Positions 33,834 through 45,993 of a DNA stretch of 64,000 nucleotides are shown one piece after another; position 1 is the stretch's first letter; every line of letters begins with the position of its first letter. The notes under the pieces were generated by a model that was not told the DNA's origin, made no database searches, and saw only the letters and a list, made by a program, of their open reading frames with translations. The translations under genes were made by a program, and so were the position numbers. Source of the stretch: Paramecium octaurelia (taxonomy: Eukaryota; Ciliophora; Oligohymenophorea; Peniculida; Parameciidae); contig CAJJDP010000079.1 of the NCBI GenBank assembly GCA_905182995.1, positions 323,893 to 387,892 of the forward strand, read 5' to 3'.

Positions 33834-36800
33834 ATGAGAAATGATCATGTAATTTCTACAAAAACAGAACCAATTTTTAATAACTATGATCTATTTTAAG
33901 GTATTATAAATTCCTTAAATAGGCCCCTTTTAGTATTCGCCTTTCACAATAGGTCATCCAGACTAGCCTGAAGATGATCATTCAGTCAGAGATCCAACTG
34001 TAAAAACTATTGAAAAATCGAAATTCTCTCTATCCCCTATGCATACTAATCAAGAGGTGTTATTTTTCAAGGTATTTAAGATTTCTAATGATAAATTGTC
34101 TTGTAACTTTGAAGAAAGTAGCTTCTAATTATTTTCAAGTGCGAGGCATGGTAATTTTAAAAAGGTGTTGGCATAAACTAAGCCTATAAAATTGAAACAA
34201 AAATTCATAGATGTATTAAGTAAAACAATCAAAACGAATTACAGAATTATGAGGTTCACTCACTTATTCGATTTGGATTAATTGGGTTTCTAAAGATAAT
34301 GTATAATTATATATGAAAATTCAAGATGTTCTACTTCCAAACTCAGTAATTTTAAAAATTTGGAACATATTTTATTATCTCTTGCTCTATGTATATTTGC
34401 TTGTAATACCTATCAGCGAGAAATCTCATCAAGTGGCATTTCTAATATTGAAAATAGTAGACTGCTGCTTAAAAGCATGTAGCGCTGTGGCTATTAAAGG
34501 AGAAATTGAAAGCAACATCAGTGTAATTTTGAAGAAGTATTTCAAAAAATATTTCATCTTTGATATTGTAAGCATTTCAATAACACATAGATATTTTTAA
34601 TAACTATGACATTAATAATGAATGCGGAGAAATATAATTGGATAATTCTCTTAATAAATATCTTAAGCATATTTCCAAGATTTATGGATCTGCATCAGAA
34701 TATTTAATTGTAATTATTGGCATTAATGGTTAGTGAATTTGATGTTTTTAAGGTTTATCAAAAAGTAATATTGTTAATAATAGAATAATTTATATACATT
34801 CACATTATTACTTGTTTTTGGATTTACCATTTAGAAAATGAAAATGATGCTGAAGAAAGCTTCTCTTAAAGATATTTGAAAACATTTCAACTAATTGTAA
34901 GCATGATTACTTTCAATTCAGATTATACTAATTCAAATGACAATAATAAAATAATAGCATATTGTTGTATCTCTATTTTATCATTTTATTGCTTTGCATA
35001 CTAGCTATCTATTTTAATTGATCTTTTTAAACCAGAACATAGATCTTCTTAATTGAGTCATTTTTTTACTCAAAATAAATTGGATTCAGTTTTGAAACTA
35101 AAAATAAGAAGTCATTTAGAAAATCAACCAAAGTTTTGTAATAAGGAAGTTAGTGACAAACTCTCAAATAAATTGCTTAAAGAATATAATATAGTTTAAA
35201 GATATAAGTTATTGAGTCAATATTTTAAATATTTAAATAACGCAACATTAAAGTAAATTATTGATAAATGCATTGAGATAGTCTGTTAACCTAATCAAAA
35301 TATATTTTAGGAAGGAGCAACAGATGACTGTTCTCTGTATGTTATTTTAGAAGGTTCTGTGCATTTGAAATCAAGAACAGGCATTATAGTATTTACATTA
35401 ACATAATTTGCTGTTTTTGGAGAACTATCTTTTTACACTGAAAATCCAAGAGATTTCACTGCAATTACAGATGGTACTACAAGACTCATTAAAATCCAGA
35501 GATCAACCTTTTTATCTCTGTTGAACTTCAATGAAAAAGTAACTTTGAAGAAATTAATCTTAGCAATTCTTTTATGAACAACGAGATTTGATACTTTTTA
35601 ATGAAAAACTACCATAGGAATGTATTTGTTGTAATTCCCACTAACATGTAATAACCAGTTGCCCCTATTTAACCTACAAACCTGATTTAAGTTTCATTTT
35701 TAAAAAATATGCGTTTCCTCATAAATAAGTGAGAAAAGATTGTAAAATATATAAAAATACATTTAAGATAAAAGAAGAAAGAATAGAGATGTAAAGGCTT
35801 ACAATTTTTATAGACAAGCCTTTGATTTTGAAAACGCATTCTAAAATTTGGTTGAAGATTACTGTTATAATGTCTCACAAAGTCAAACATAAATTCCAAT
35901 TGACGACAATCATATCAGAGATTCATATGTTAGTTAATTTAGTAAAGTAAGCAAAGAAAAGTCATTTATCAAATCTACATCATTCTTAAAATAACAATCA
36001 GGCTTTGATTAGTAGTCAATATATAATAATGATGTGTAATACAAATATATATATAAATTAGAGTAAATATGGACTAGAATAATGAATTTTAATATATTCA
36101 TGATAACAGCTAAGACTTTGATTTCGTATCAAAAGTTAGGACAGTTGAACAGAAAAGGACTTTCAATACAGCTGGGTTTGGATCTTAAGGAGGAGTTGCC
36201 TCGAATAAAGACATGACTGACAAGTCGCTCAATATTATCATGGAGAATGAGGATTCAGATTCGCATAATGATCAAGAATCAAGATACAAACAAGTCTAGA
36301 ATGATGGGAATGAGGAAAACTTGATGGAAGATAAATTCATCAGAAAATACAATGATCCAAAGTTAACATTTAATAATAATTTTGAATCCCAAATGCATGA
36401 ATAGAATCAAAGCAGACTTTAACGCTTAGGTTCTGGATCTTACAGATAATAAAGCTCCATGAATAGTATATATCTTCATCCTGAAGTTGTTAGTTAAAGA
36501 TTAAATTCCTCAAGATCCCTAACTAATCACCAATATAAACCCAATCTCAATCAATCACAATATATAAAGAAGTCTAGTTTTTCAATCCCTTAAAAAATAT
36601 AGCAACAGTCTCGTTAATTAGATAACTTTAATTAGGAAGATAATAAGAATCAAAACTTCATGAATCTTTTCAGAAAATCCATTACAAGAAGAGGATCAAA
36701 ATTGTCAAATGTGGCTTCCAGTTTCTCTCCATTCAGTGCTTAAGAAGTATGTTTTAATTTAAAATAACGATAGATACCTGTTTATGCAAACAAATCTTTT

Positions 36801-37010
36801 GGTATAGATAATTTTGATGTGATGTATGCTTTTGATAATTATTTGGCTCATAATAATTATGAAGTAACAATCTTCTAGTAATTATAATTAATTAATTTAA
36901 GGGCAAATAAAATTAAAATTGGAACAAGACTACGCTTCTCTAAATATTTGACAGATTATAGACTTGTAAAGATGGTGTAAAAGTTAAAATAAAAAAGATT
37001 TACAAACTGA
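33834..37010 (+). CDS. Voltage-gated-type K+ channel with cyclic-nucleotide-binding domain (frame offset near 34280)
   Basis: About 1,000 residues with at least seven introns of 22-27 nt. Cytosolic N-terminus with IMRFTHLFDLDQ, then MKIQDVLLPNSVILKIWNIF and hydrophobic S1-S6 segments (the pore helix region is AYCCISILSFYCFAYQLSILI), then a CNBD: ATLKQIIDKCIEIVCQ, NIFQEGATDDCSLYVILEGSV, FAVFGELSFYTENPRDFTA. After it comes CICCNSHQHVITSCPYL, a Cys/His cluster that in my reading follows the CNBD as part of the same protein, and a long Ser/Asn/Gln-rich tail ending KYLTDYRLVKMVQKL. A canonical TxGYG selectivity filter is not evident. One base too many near 34278-34286 breaks the frame between LDQ and WVSKDN; no plausible intron explains it, so this is a sequence error or a damaged gene. 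Confidence 0.75.
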
Positions 37011-37488
37011 AAATCATAATCTGAAGTAGATTGATAATATTATAAATAATAAAGTTTAAAATATTATTATTGAACATACTAAGACAATTCTAATAGGTTT
37101 ATTTAATTATAAATTTGATTTAGATGATATGATATCTTTTGTATATTTCAAACAATTTTAGATAAAATGAACAGATTTGAATAAGTTTATTTTGAATATT
37201 TTATAATTCATTCAAACATTGATTTTATATAATGAAAAAAATAGAAAGTGTGGTACTATGTAATTTCAATTGCAATTACATAATTAAGAAGATGAAATTC
37301 AAATAATATAATTTTATACTTCAGTAAATGAATTGGTAATCAATAATTAATAATAAATCAAGAAGAAAATTAATTGTGCAAATTTTTAATTAGTATTATT
37401 ATTTTGTGATGGATTATTAAATATAGAAAGAGGACTTAGATTTAATCTGTAGACATCATAATTATTTTTATTATTGTAAATATAACAA
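37011..37488. other. Intergenic, AT-rich
   Basis: 478 bp between channel stop and the small MGC protein. No gene or motif that I can support. Confidence 0.5.
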
Positions 37489-37791
37489 ATGGGCTGTGCC
37501 GGTTAGAAACAGAATAACAAACAATCATAAAATATGCTTCATATACAAAGTCAGTCAAACTCAATTTTGAAATCAAAGAGAAAACTGTGTATTGAATCTT
37601 TACCAATGACTGAATCTAAACAATAAATTCAATTATATCGATCAATCGATATCTCAAAAGATTAAGAATTTGTTTTGAAGAGTGTGAAGATGTTCATTCC
37701 GAAAAATTAAGAATCTCCAAACTTAACTCCAAAATTTAATCAAAGTCTTCAGTTTGGAATTGGAAATAATAGAAATAAAGTTGTTTTATGA
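37489..37791 (+). CDS. Small unknown protein with N-terminal MGC acylation motif
   Basis: Single exon, 100 residues. Starts MGCAGQKQNNKQSQNM: Gly2 followed by Cys3 is the classical pattern for N-myristoylation plus palmitoylation, predicting attachment to a membrane (inference). The rest is polar, with many Ser, Lys and Gln, and no recognisable domain (SKRKLCIESLPMTESKQQ, KSVKMFIPKNQESPNL). TGA at 37789-37791. Confidence 0.65.
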
Positions 37792-38321
37792 TAGATAAAG
37801 GATTTCAAAAAGACTTCAGTCACTTAATGATTATTAATATTGTATATTGTATTTTTATATTGATATTAGTAATGACTAATAATATCTAATAATGATTCAC
37901 TTAGAGCCAAACTATTACAAGCATATTGGATTTAGTTAAGATGAATATAAAATCATTTTACATTGCCTTAATTCAAAGATTTGCCATAATTATTGAAATA
38001 TTATTCACTGATGCTATTTTTATTTTTAATAATATAGACTGAGATTTATCTAACTAAATTTGCTTTGCATCTTTCTTATTCAAATCCATAAGTCAATTTG
38101 TTGAGATAATTGAACAATAGTATTTACTATTGGTTGGTTTGATTAGGCTCATTATCTAAATTGATTCATTAGTACAAATATGTTGTTTAGGTTTAATATT
38201 TCTTCATATTTAAATTGTGAATAGTCTAAAACTTACATTAAATTAGAATTCTGAGTGCTATGAAAAATAAAACAGAATAAAACATTTGTTAATTTAATTA
38301 AATTTATCGGACTTTGAATAC
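37792..38321. other. Intergenic, AT-rich
   Basis: 530 bp. Repeated TAATAATATTG-like low-complexity tracts; no gene seen. Should contain the promoter of the coiled-coil gene at 38322. Confidence 0.5.
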
Positions 38322-40038
38322 ATGAGAACAACTCCAAATAGCGTCAAAGAAACAGCCTCCAAAACTTCAACTCAAGATTATAAAAAATAATAATCTCAAC
38401 CTGTATGAAAATTCATATATGATTAAGACTGTTAGCATACCAGAATCTAGTTAATTATTTCACATTCCTTAAAAATATTGTCATCAACGCTTCAAACCGT
38501 AGCCAACAATATCTAAATCTATTGAAGAAAAGAGATGCAAGGTCAATAAAAATAATCTGTCTGAATTAAATAATCGCACAAATAGTAGTTCAAAAAGTCG
38601 TATTTCAGGCTTTACAAGCAATCAATTAGAAGATGATTCCATGTATAGTTCATAGAATGCCCTCAAACTGAAGAAAATAATAGGTGATTCATAGGCGTAT
38701 TCTACTAATCTATTTGTGTAAGCATTTGATGTTGATCTTTTGTAGCTCCAAATCCAACTTAACTTGTGATTCATCCAGTCCAGGAGGCAGACAGAACAAA
38801 TCAGCCTACAAAAAATCAGCAGATATCGATATCAATCAATTGAATATGTTAAGAGAAAAAACATTGATGCAAAAAAGAGCTTAATCCTAATAGGCTAATC
38901 AATCGAAGGAACTGATAGATTAATTATCAAATCTTGACAAACAGATTCAAGGTTCCATACTTGAATAATAAAAAAAATAGTAGTATTTAAAGTAGAGAGG
39001 TTTATGGGATCCATTTAAAGATCTTTTTATTAAACAATTTGCTAGAACTCCAATTTAATTTAAGAGTGTGTTCAATTAGTTGTAAGTCTAGGTGAGAGAA
39101 ATAGAATAATAATGGTCAGATATCATTATGTCAATATCAAACAATCTATTTGAATTATTATAAAATTCTGCAATTCTAATGGTTTATGAATAGGATCTAA
39201 GATTAAATGAGTTAATTGAGTAAATGAGAAGGGAAAGGGATATTTGGTAAAATAACTTTAGATCTCTCGAGTAAGAGAGAGATATTCTCTTAGAAACTGT
39301 TTCTCAATTAAAATAAACCTTAGAAAAAGAGAGACCCTCTCCTTTTAAATCTGATAAAAAATAAATTGACCTTGATTCTGCCAATACTCCATAGTTGAAA
39401 GAAATGACAATCCTTATGTAACAAAAAATTTAAGAAATGTCTGAAAAAGAATAAAAATTAATTAAATTAGTATTGGCAATCCGCAGAACTGGAATTGATA
39501 TAGAAAAGATATATAATGAAGAAGTTTTGAATGATGATTCTGTGTCTGAACAATAAAATTAATCGAATAGAGAGAAAAAGTACATATCTTCACATATATT
39601 CTTAGATGGCTGATCCCAAAGATTGAAAGAAGCTTTCATGATGCTGACAATTCAGTTGTAAATGATTCAGATGAATCTAGTTTTTAATATAATGGAAGAC
39701 TAGATGATGAAAGCATTATAGAAAGTATTAGAAGGTTTGAAAACAGGAATCAAAATAGTAATTATGCTACAGAGAGTAAAAGTTCTATCAAAATGAAGAT
39801 AGATTTATCTAAATGCAATTAATAACAGCAAAAATTACAATAATTATAATAGTTATAGTAATAATAATAATAATAAAAAAAAATCTAACAGTAAATTTAA
39901 TAATAAAATCTGAATAAGTTGAAAATTCCAGATCAAGATGGAATTGGATTTCATTAAGAATTCATGATGAAATTTAATGAGTTTTCTGAAAGCTGGAGAG
40001 TGTAAGTTTTAAAAGATGAAAAGAGAAACAAATCATGA
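38322..40038 (+). CDS. Coiled-coil protein, Ser/Gln-rich, unknown function
   Basis: Four exons (introns 25, 28 and 26 nt), 545 residues. N-terminal 150 residues are basic and Ser/Asn-rich (RTPNSVK-type start MRTTPNSVKETASKTST). The centre is a long coiled coil beginning DINQLNMLREKTLMQKRAQS and continuing through REIEQQWSDIIMSISNNLFE and LEQERDILLETVSQLKQTLE. A polyglutamine stretch of TAA/TAG/CAA codons lies near 39825-39880, and the end is KFNEFSESWRVQVLKDEKRN. Probably a cytoskeletal or basal-body structural protein, by composition only. Confidence 0.75.
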
Positions 40039-40660
40039 TTTTACTATAATTTAACTAACTTTTGATATCTATAAATTTACTTAACTTTGAGATATTAAAA
40101 TTTAAATCATCTGTTTTTTTATTGCTTCATGATGATTATTAATATATCTTTTTTATATTTTAAGTTAAAAAAAGGACTTTTATATGTAAATTCCTATTGA
40201 GTAACTTAGTAACTATTAATTATTATACTTCAATGTTGTTATATCAGATATATGAGCATTTTTGATAATATTTTTAATAATGATTCATTTAACAATATAA
40301 ATTATTATTTTAAAGATTAACAATTTTAATTAAAATATTGTCCTATTTAGTTGTAAAGTTTATAGTTACCTCTTATAATTGTATCTAATCTTTGAAGAAT
40401 ATATAGAATAAAGGAATCGTAAGTAAATAATTCATAAACTCTCATCATACATAGATGTAATTTTTGCTTTTTTACTATTTTTACATCTAATAAAGAATAA
40501 TTTAATATTAATGAAATTATCTATAATTTTTGACTGTTTAAAATAGAACCTTTTGTCAATTACTCCGAACTGTATGCTTTTTCAAAAACACATTTTTACC
40601 TTGATAATAAATTTTTACAGATAATTATTAAAAATTTGAATTTGGCTACACTTAGTTCAT
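40039..40660. other. Intergenic, AT-rich
   Basis: 622 bp between the coiled-coil gene and the kinesin gene. No gene, repeat or structured element seen. Confidence 0.5.
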
Positions 40661-43588
40661 ATGAACGAAGCAATCAAAATTTTTGTGAGAATGAGACCTC
40701 CTCTTTAAAATGAAGATGAAGAAGCTTGGAAGATCTAAAAAGAAACAAACACTATTATATCGCTACCTAGAGACCCTCAAACAACTCGAAGATATGCCGA
40801 TGCGTTCTATAATTACCAATTCACTTTTGGTATAATTCCTTGTTTAATATAGACAAGATCTTTTCAAATGAAGATAAAAATGAAGATATTTATAAGCATT
40901 GCAAATAGCTTTTGAACTACACTTTATAAGGATTCAATTCCAGTCTCTTTCTCTATGGATAAACCACTTCTGGTAAAACTTACACCATGCTTGGAGATCA
41001 AGAAAACCCTGGTTTATTGCCATACACACTACTTGATTTATTTAAGGAATGTTAATTGCCAATCGCTATTAGTTATATTGAAATATACAATGAACAAGTT
41101 CAAAATTATATAATTTATAGATTAATGACCTATTATAGTAAGGTGCCACAAACCTAAAAATGTAGGACATTAATGGACAAGCCTTTGTTAATTAGTTAAG
41201 AATTTAGCAGGTGGAGAATTTCGATGATGCTTTGTCTTTGTTATGTGATGGAGAAGAGTAGCGTATGTATAGAGAAAGATAAATTCATGAGCATTCTTCG
41301 AGATCCCATACCATTTTTCAAATATTAGTTTAACACGAATCGCACACTTCAACTTTAAGTCTTGTCGATTTAGCTGGTAGTGAAAGATTAAACGAAGAGG
41401 ATGCCTCAGATGAAACAGCATATATAAATAAAAGTTTGTTTGTTTTGAGCAATGTTATCAACAAGCTTGCTGAAGGCAAAAAATCACACATTCCTTATAG
41501 AGATTCAAAACTCACCCGATATTTATAAAATTCTTTGGGTGGGAATTCATACACTACTATCATTTGTACTTTGTCTCCTGCTTCTATGAACTTTTATTAA
41601 ACTCTGTCCACATTAAGGTTTGCATAGAGGGCAAAGAAGGTTGAAAACAAGATTTTTAAGCAAGAATCTTTGAGTAAGGCTGGACTGATAGAGGCCTTAT
41701 AGAAGGAACTAAATGATTTAAAAGTAGAAAGGGACTAGCTAAAAATATAATTACTATAATAGTAATCCAATAACACCTTTGATTAAATAATAGATGTTTT
41801 TATTTAATACATAGCCTTATAAGTTCATGATAAATAAAAGTTTATTGAGGATACAAATATCCTTAAAGAAGTTTATAATCAATAGCATAAATAGTTAATT
41901 CAATCTTTATACAATTAAATTATGCAAATGTGTTAGGACTGCAATTTACCAAAGGGACTAAACAACCCTTTGAGTAATTAAACACAAAAAGTATTTGTGT
42001 AGTAATTTAAAGAGTTGATTAATAAATAATTGTAGGAAGAATCCATTTTCAATAATGTCTATGTTTAATCAATATTGAATCCACAATCTGACTTTCAATC
42101 ATATTAAACTTAATAATTAATGCCAATTTTAGAGTCTGCCTTTCAAGAAGCAATGAATGCATTATAAAATAAGCTAAATGAAATAACATCAGTGGTTTAG
42201 AATATAGGAGAATTATCATATCAAAATTAGAAGATAATTGATGATAAAAGTTTGAAAAAGTATTTTGAAATAGTTAATAATGAATATAATTGGATGAAAC
42301 AGTGTAAATTCTAATTAAATGAACAATTTAACAAAAAAACTTAAGTGCTATAATAAGCTTTTAACAATGTCTCAAAAAATCTGAATGATTCTCGCTATTC
42401 TTTAAATAGTAGTAAATAATAGTAATAATAATAATAATAATAACAATAATAATAATAATAATAATAACAATAATAATAATTATAGAATATTACTAACATT
42501 ATTAATCCTAATATTAGATAATCTACAAATACACCAAAATTTACAGAAAGAGATAAAACAGCATTATTTGTTTGGGGATCTGGTAAAGATGGTCGACTTG
42601 GAACTGGTTCTTTAGCCAGTTAGCCAATACCATATAAAATATAAATTTAAAATCTTTCATACATATCATGTGGGTATTATCATTCTGCTGCAATTAATAT
42701 AGAATAATAATTGTTTATTTGGGGGAAGAATTATGATTTAACTCCCCAAAAGCAACCTTAATTTAATAGTATCGTTCAAGTAGCTTGTGGATGTCAGCAT
42801 ACTTTGATTTTAGATTCATTAGGATAAGTATTTTCTTGGGGAATAGGAGACGAAGGACAATTAGGAAATGAATCCTACTTTAATTCTGATGAACCTGTTA
42901 AAATTTTGGATAAGATTATTTATATAGAGGCCAGTAGATCGCACTCGGCAGCAATCAATAAGGACAACCTCTTTTATAGTTGGGGATCGAATATAGATTA
43001 TAGACTTGGATTAGAAGAGAAAAAAAACTATAATGTTCCAACAAGCACTGGAATCAAAGTAAGTAAAATATCGCTAGGAACGAATCATTCAGCATTTATA
43101 AGACAGGATGGGATAGTGTTTACAACTGGGAATGGGTAATAGGGCTAGCTGGGAAATAAAATTAATTCTGATTGTTATTTGAATTTATAATTAGACATGA
43201 AAGCCGTTGATGTTGTTTGTGGAGAAGATATCACTTTATTCATTAATAACAATGGCGATGTTTTTAGTTGTGGGAAGAAAAGCAATGGAAATTTAGGACA
43301 TCTGATGTCCACCATTCCTGCATTCTTACAAACGCCAAAACAAATTGAAGGGTTGTCTAAAATCAAGTAGATAAGTGTTGGTAAAAGGCACTGTTTAGCA
43401 ATATCTTCTTGTAAATAAGTCTGGGGATGGGGTTTCAACTTTTTTGACCAGTTAGGTTTGGGAGATAAAAACAGATTCATTGAATAGTACTAAATTTTTC
43501 TATAAATAGGCCTATTAAGTTGGATCTTTAGGATGTAATTTAGGTGTCTTGTGGAGAGTACCATTCTTTGGCTTTATGCTAAACCTGA
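40661..43588 (+). CDS. Kinesin motor protein fused to C-terminal RCC1 repeats
   Basis: Four exons (three introns of 23 nt), 952 residues. Motor domain at residues 1-330: [10 protein letters not shown]-loop [11 protein letters not shown], switch [12 protein letters not shown], switch [13 protein letters not shown], then [18 protein letters not shown] and [20 protein letters not shown], wording closest to kinesin-7 (CENP-E) motors. The motor is N-terminal, so plus-end movement is expected. Next come a coiled coil, a polyglutamine tract (about 42416-42487), and from residue 600 about six RCC1-type blades ([94 protein letters not shown]). RCC1 folds are seven-bladed propellers used for protein or GTPase binding. 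The reading frame is continuous across the joint. Confidence 0.92.
42416..42487 (+). repeat. Polyglutamine-coding trinucleotide tract (TAA/TAG/CAA)n
   Basis: About 24 consecutive Gln codons, mostly TAA with interspersed CAA and TAG, inside the kinesin-RCC1 gene between coiled coil and propeller. In the standard code this would be a wall of stops, so it is also a direct demonstration of stop-codon reassignment. Confidence 0.9.
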
Positions 43589-43629
43589 AATTGAAAAGTT
43601 TATATATTATATATAGATAACCTATAAAA

Positions 43630-43935
43630 TTTAATTTATTTGTTGAAAATTAGGGAAAGGGTGAATTTAATCCAGGAAAGCTCTCACAATAGCGTTTTCT
43701 AAATCTAAGTTTAGAAATCTAATTCGAGATTTGGAAGGCGGTTTGTCGTTTGTTCTAAAGATATAATGATTGGGAAGGTGGGTTCTATAGTGAGTTGTTT
43801 GTAATGGCTAAGTGTTGTGGAATGGAAATTGTGTAATGATATATTCTTAAGGGATGTTAATAGATATTTTAAGTTAATAATTAATTATAATGAGAAGGAA
43901 CAATAATAGAACATAAAATAACATGAGAGTAGTCT
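43630..43935 (+). pseudogene. F-box-like gene remnant upstream of the kinase
   Basis: Coding-like text FLNLSLEIQFEIWKAVCRLF, FYSELFVMAKCC, then in another frame EWKLCNDIFLRDVNRYFKL resembles the end of an F-box domain (hydrophobic helices closing with AxxCxxW). No ATG precedes it in frame, the frame shifts by one base near 43830, and its tail overlaps the start of the kinase gene. It may be a decayed gene, or exons of a gene whose structure I could not solve. Confidence 0.35.
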
Positions 43936-45497
43936 CATTTTAGAGCGTGTTTGCAGAGACTCTTCCTAGCACATCAGTGTTCTGGCAACCAGATACTAGT
44001 CCTAGGGAATCATAATTAACTATATTATAAGGTTAACTTTTATTTAAAAATGAAAATGACTCTTGGGAAAGTTATTTATTCGAACTCTAACCTGATCGAA
44101 TGTTTCGTTTTATTGGAGATCAGACTGATTGCTGTTATTTACGGGGCTGTTTTTTGAAGAAATTTAATCATTATGATGCTTAATATCCTTCCTATAAATA
44201 TGGGTTCAGATTATAAATGGGATAATACTTGGCGTTTTTTGTTACGGATGTGTTGGATTAGTTTAAAAAGTGGTTTATGATGTTGAAGAGATTTTGCATA
44301 CTGGAAAAATTTACAAGGAAATATAGAGTGATAGCATAATTAAGATATAATGATCCAATATTTTAATAAGTGTGCTTTAATTGTGTTAGATTGTCAGATG
44401 CATAATATTATTTAGTTAAAATTATAAACAAAGAAATGACACCCTAACAGAAGAGTATGATGTTCAAAGAGTTAATGCATTTAAGAAGATTAAAGTACCA
44501 ATAATCTGTAAAGCTATAGCCATCCTTAATTGATGAGGCTGATTGAAATATATGAAGATGAAATGAATATCTACTAAGTGTTCGATCCATATATGGGTGG
44601 AGATCTGAGGTAGCATTTGAGAGAAACCCAATTAGCATAGGAGGTAGGTGGATAAGTGGAGGAAAAGGTGTTGGCTGACATGATGTATGGATTGATAGGA
44701 GCTATAACACATATGCATCAAAGAGGAGTGTTTCATAGGGATATCAAATTGGAGAACTTATTCGTGCCAGAAAACAAAAGGTTGCCATTTGTTTTATTAT
44801 CGAATTTTTGTTATTCAGAATCTTTTAAATTGAATGGTTAAAATTAAGGCAGTTATAAGAAGTGTGGAACTCCAGGCTATGTGGCTCCTGAAATATTTAG
44901 ATCTAGGAATTATGACTAGAAAATTGATGTGTTTAGTCTGGGAATAGTATTTTACATTTTAGTTTTCGGAAAAATGCCCTTTGAAGGATTGGATTAGGAT
45001 GAAATTTTAAGGGCAAACGAAAGATGTGAAATAGACTTTAAAGCTGAAAAGAGATTATGCAAGAATCTATCTTAATCTGGAATGGATATGATGAAAAAGA
45101 TGTTAAACAGGGAACCTACCCAAAGATTCACTTCTGCTTAATGTTTGAATCATCATTGGTTTATCAAGATGAAATGCAAAGATGAAACTAAGCCCAGAAA
45201 TCAATTTCAGTAATAGCGAAGTCTCTCGACAATCATTGAAAATTCTGAAATGGAATTAACATAAAGGTATTACATATATCCATCAATTTTAGTTTCATTC
45301 GTCCTTTCAAAGAATCAAGTTAATACATGCAATCGAAAAAGAATCTCCCTACTCAAGGTGTTCGAAAAAACTAATAAAAACAAGACACAATTGAAAAAAT
45401 AGATAAGGAATTCATTTATGACACTTTGGAGGGGAAAATGAACTATATAAATTAAGAGACCTTTCTGAAAGCCCCATCAAAGATAAATCACCATTGA
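43890..45497 (+). CDS. Protein kinase-like protein with N-terminal PH-like region and degenerate DFG
   Basis: Three exons (introns 25 and 26 nt), 518 residues; a second possible start is ATG 43931 (MRVVSFQSVFAETLPSTS). Residues 25-150 are a beta-rich region (LLFKNENDSWESYLFEL, DCCYLRGCFLKKF) like the PH-type domains that precede kinase domains in many ciliate kinases. Kinase domain: lysine strand YYLVKIINKE, hinge VFDPYMGGDLRQHL, catalytic loop HRDIKLENLF, then LLSNFCYSESF where DFG is expected, activation/APE segment CGTPGYVAPEIF, DVFSLGIVFYILVFGKMPFEG and LNREPTQRFTSAQCLNHHWF. HRD and APE are intact, but Asp-Phe-Gly is Asn-Phe-Cys, so Mg binding is doubtful. Resembles CAMK/AGC-type Ser/Thr kinases. 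Confidence 0.85.
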
Positions 45498-45529
45498 TAT
45501 GAAGAATTTAAATAATAAAATAAAATTAT

Positions 45530-45993
45530 TCACCTTTTAATGTATTCTAACTTCCATAATAAGTGGTCAGTTATTGAAATTCTACTATTATTCTCGACTA
45601 GAGTGTCCCAATCTTGTCGTTTCTCATTGATATAAGGAACCCAAATTTTGCCTTTGGTAGGTTCATTTGGATTCTCTATTTCAATCCCTAATATTGAATG
45701 CACACAAATACCATCAAGTTTTTGGACATAGTAATGAAATCTATCATCAGATTGATCATAAAGGGAGATGAAATTCCCATCACATTTATCTGAGACCTTT
45801 TCACTGAAACAGATTCCATTCATGACATTCATTATCAAATCGCTCTTCTGTTTTTCATCAAAATATTTAAATTGTTTTTCAGTTTTATTGTCAGGATGCT
45901 GAATTCTAATCACAAACCCTTATTTTATGTCTTCTAACTGTTCATAATAGAATTATGTACTTTTTTATTTCCACTTGATGTTACGCATCCCAT
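45530..45993 (-). CDS. Small unknown protein with N-terminal MGC acylation motif
   Basis: Two exons (one 23-nt intron after SSGNKK), 146 residues. Starts MGCVTSSGNKKLEDIKQG, again Gly2-Cys3, predicting myristoylation and palmitoylation. The body is a compact mixed alpha/beta domain (FVIRIQHPDNKTEKQFKYFD, DRFHYYVQKLDGICVHSILG, KIWVPYINEKRQDWDTLVEN) of no family I recognise. Its stop lies 32 bp from the convergent kinase stop; its start is 9 bp from the divergent start of the next gene. Confidence 0.75.

Noticed and set aside
42416-42487. TAA/CAA tract considered as a CRISPR-like or satellite repeat
   Set aside because: In frame as polyglutamine inside the kinesin-RCC1 protein; simple trinucleotide repeat without spacers.
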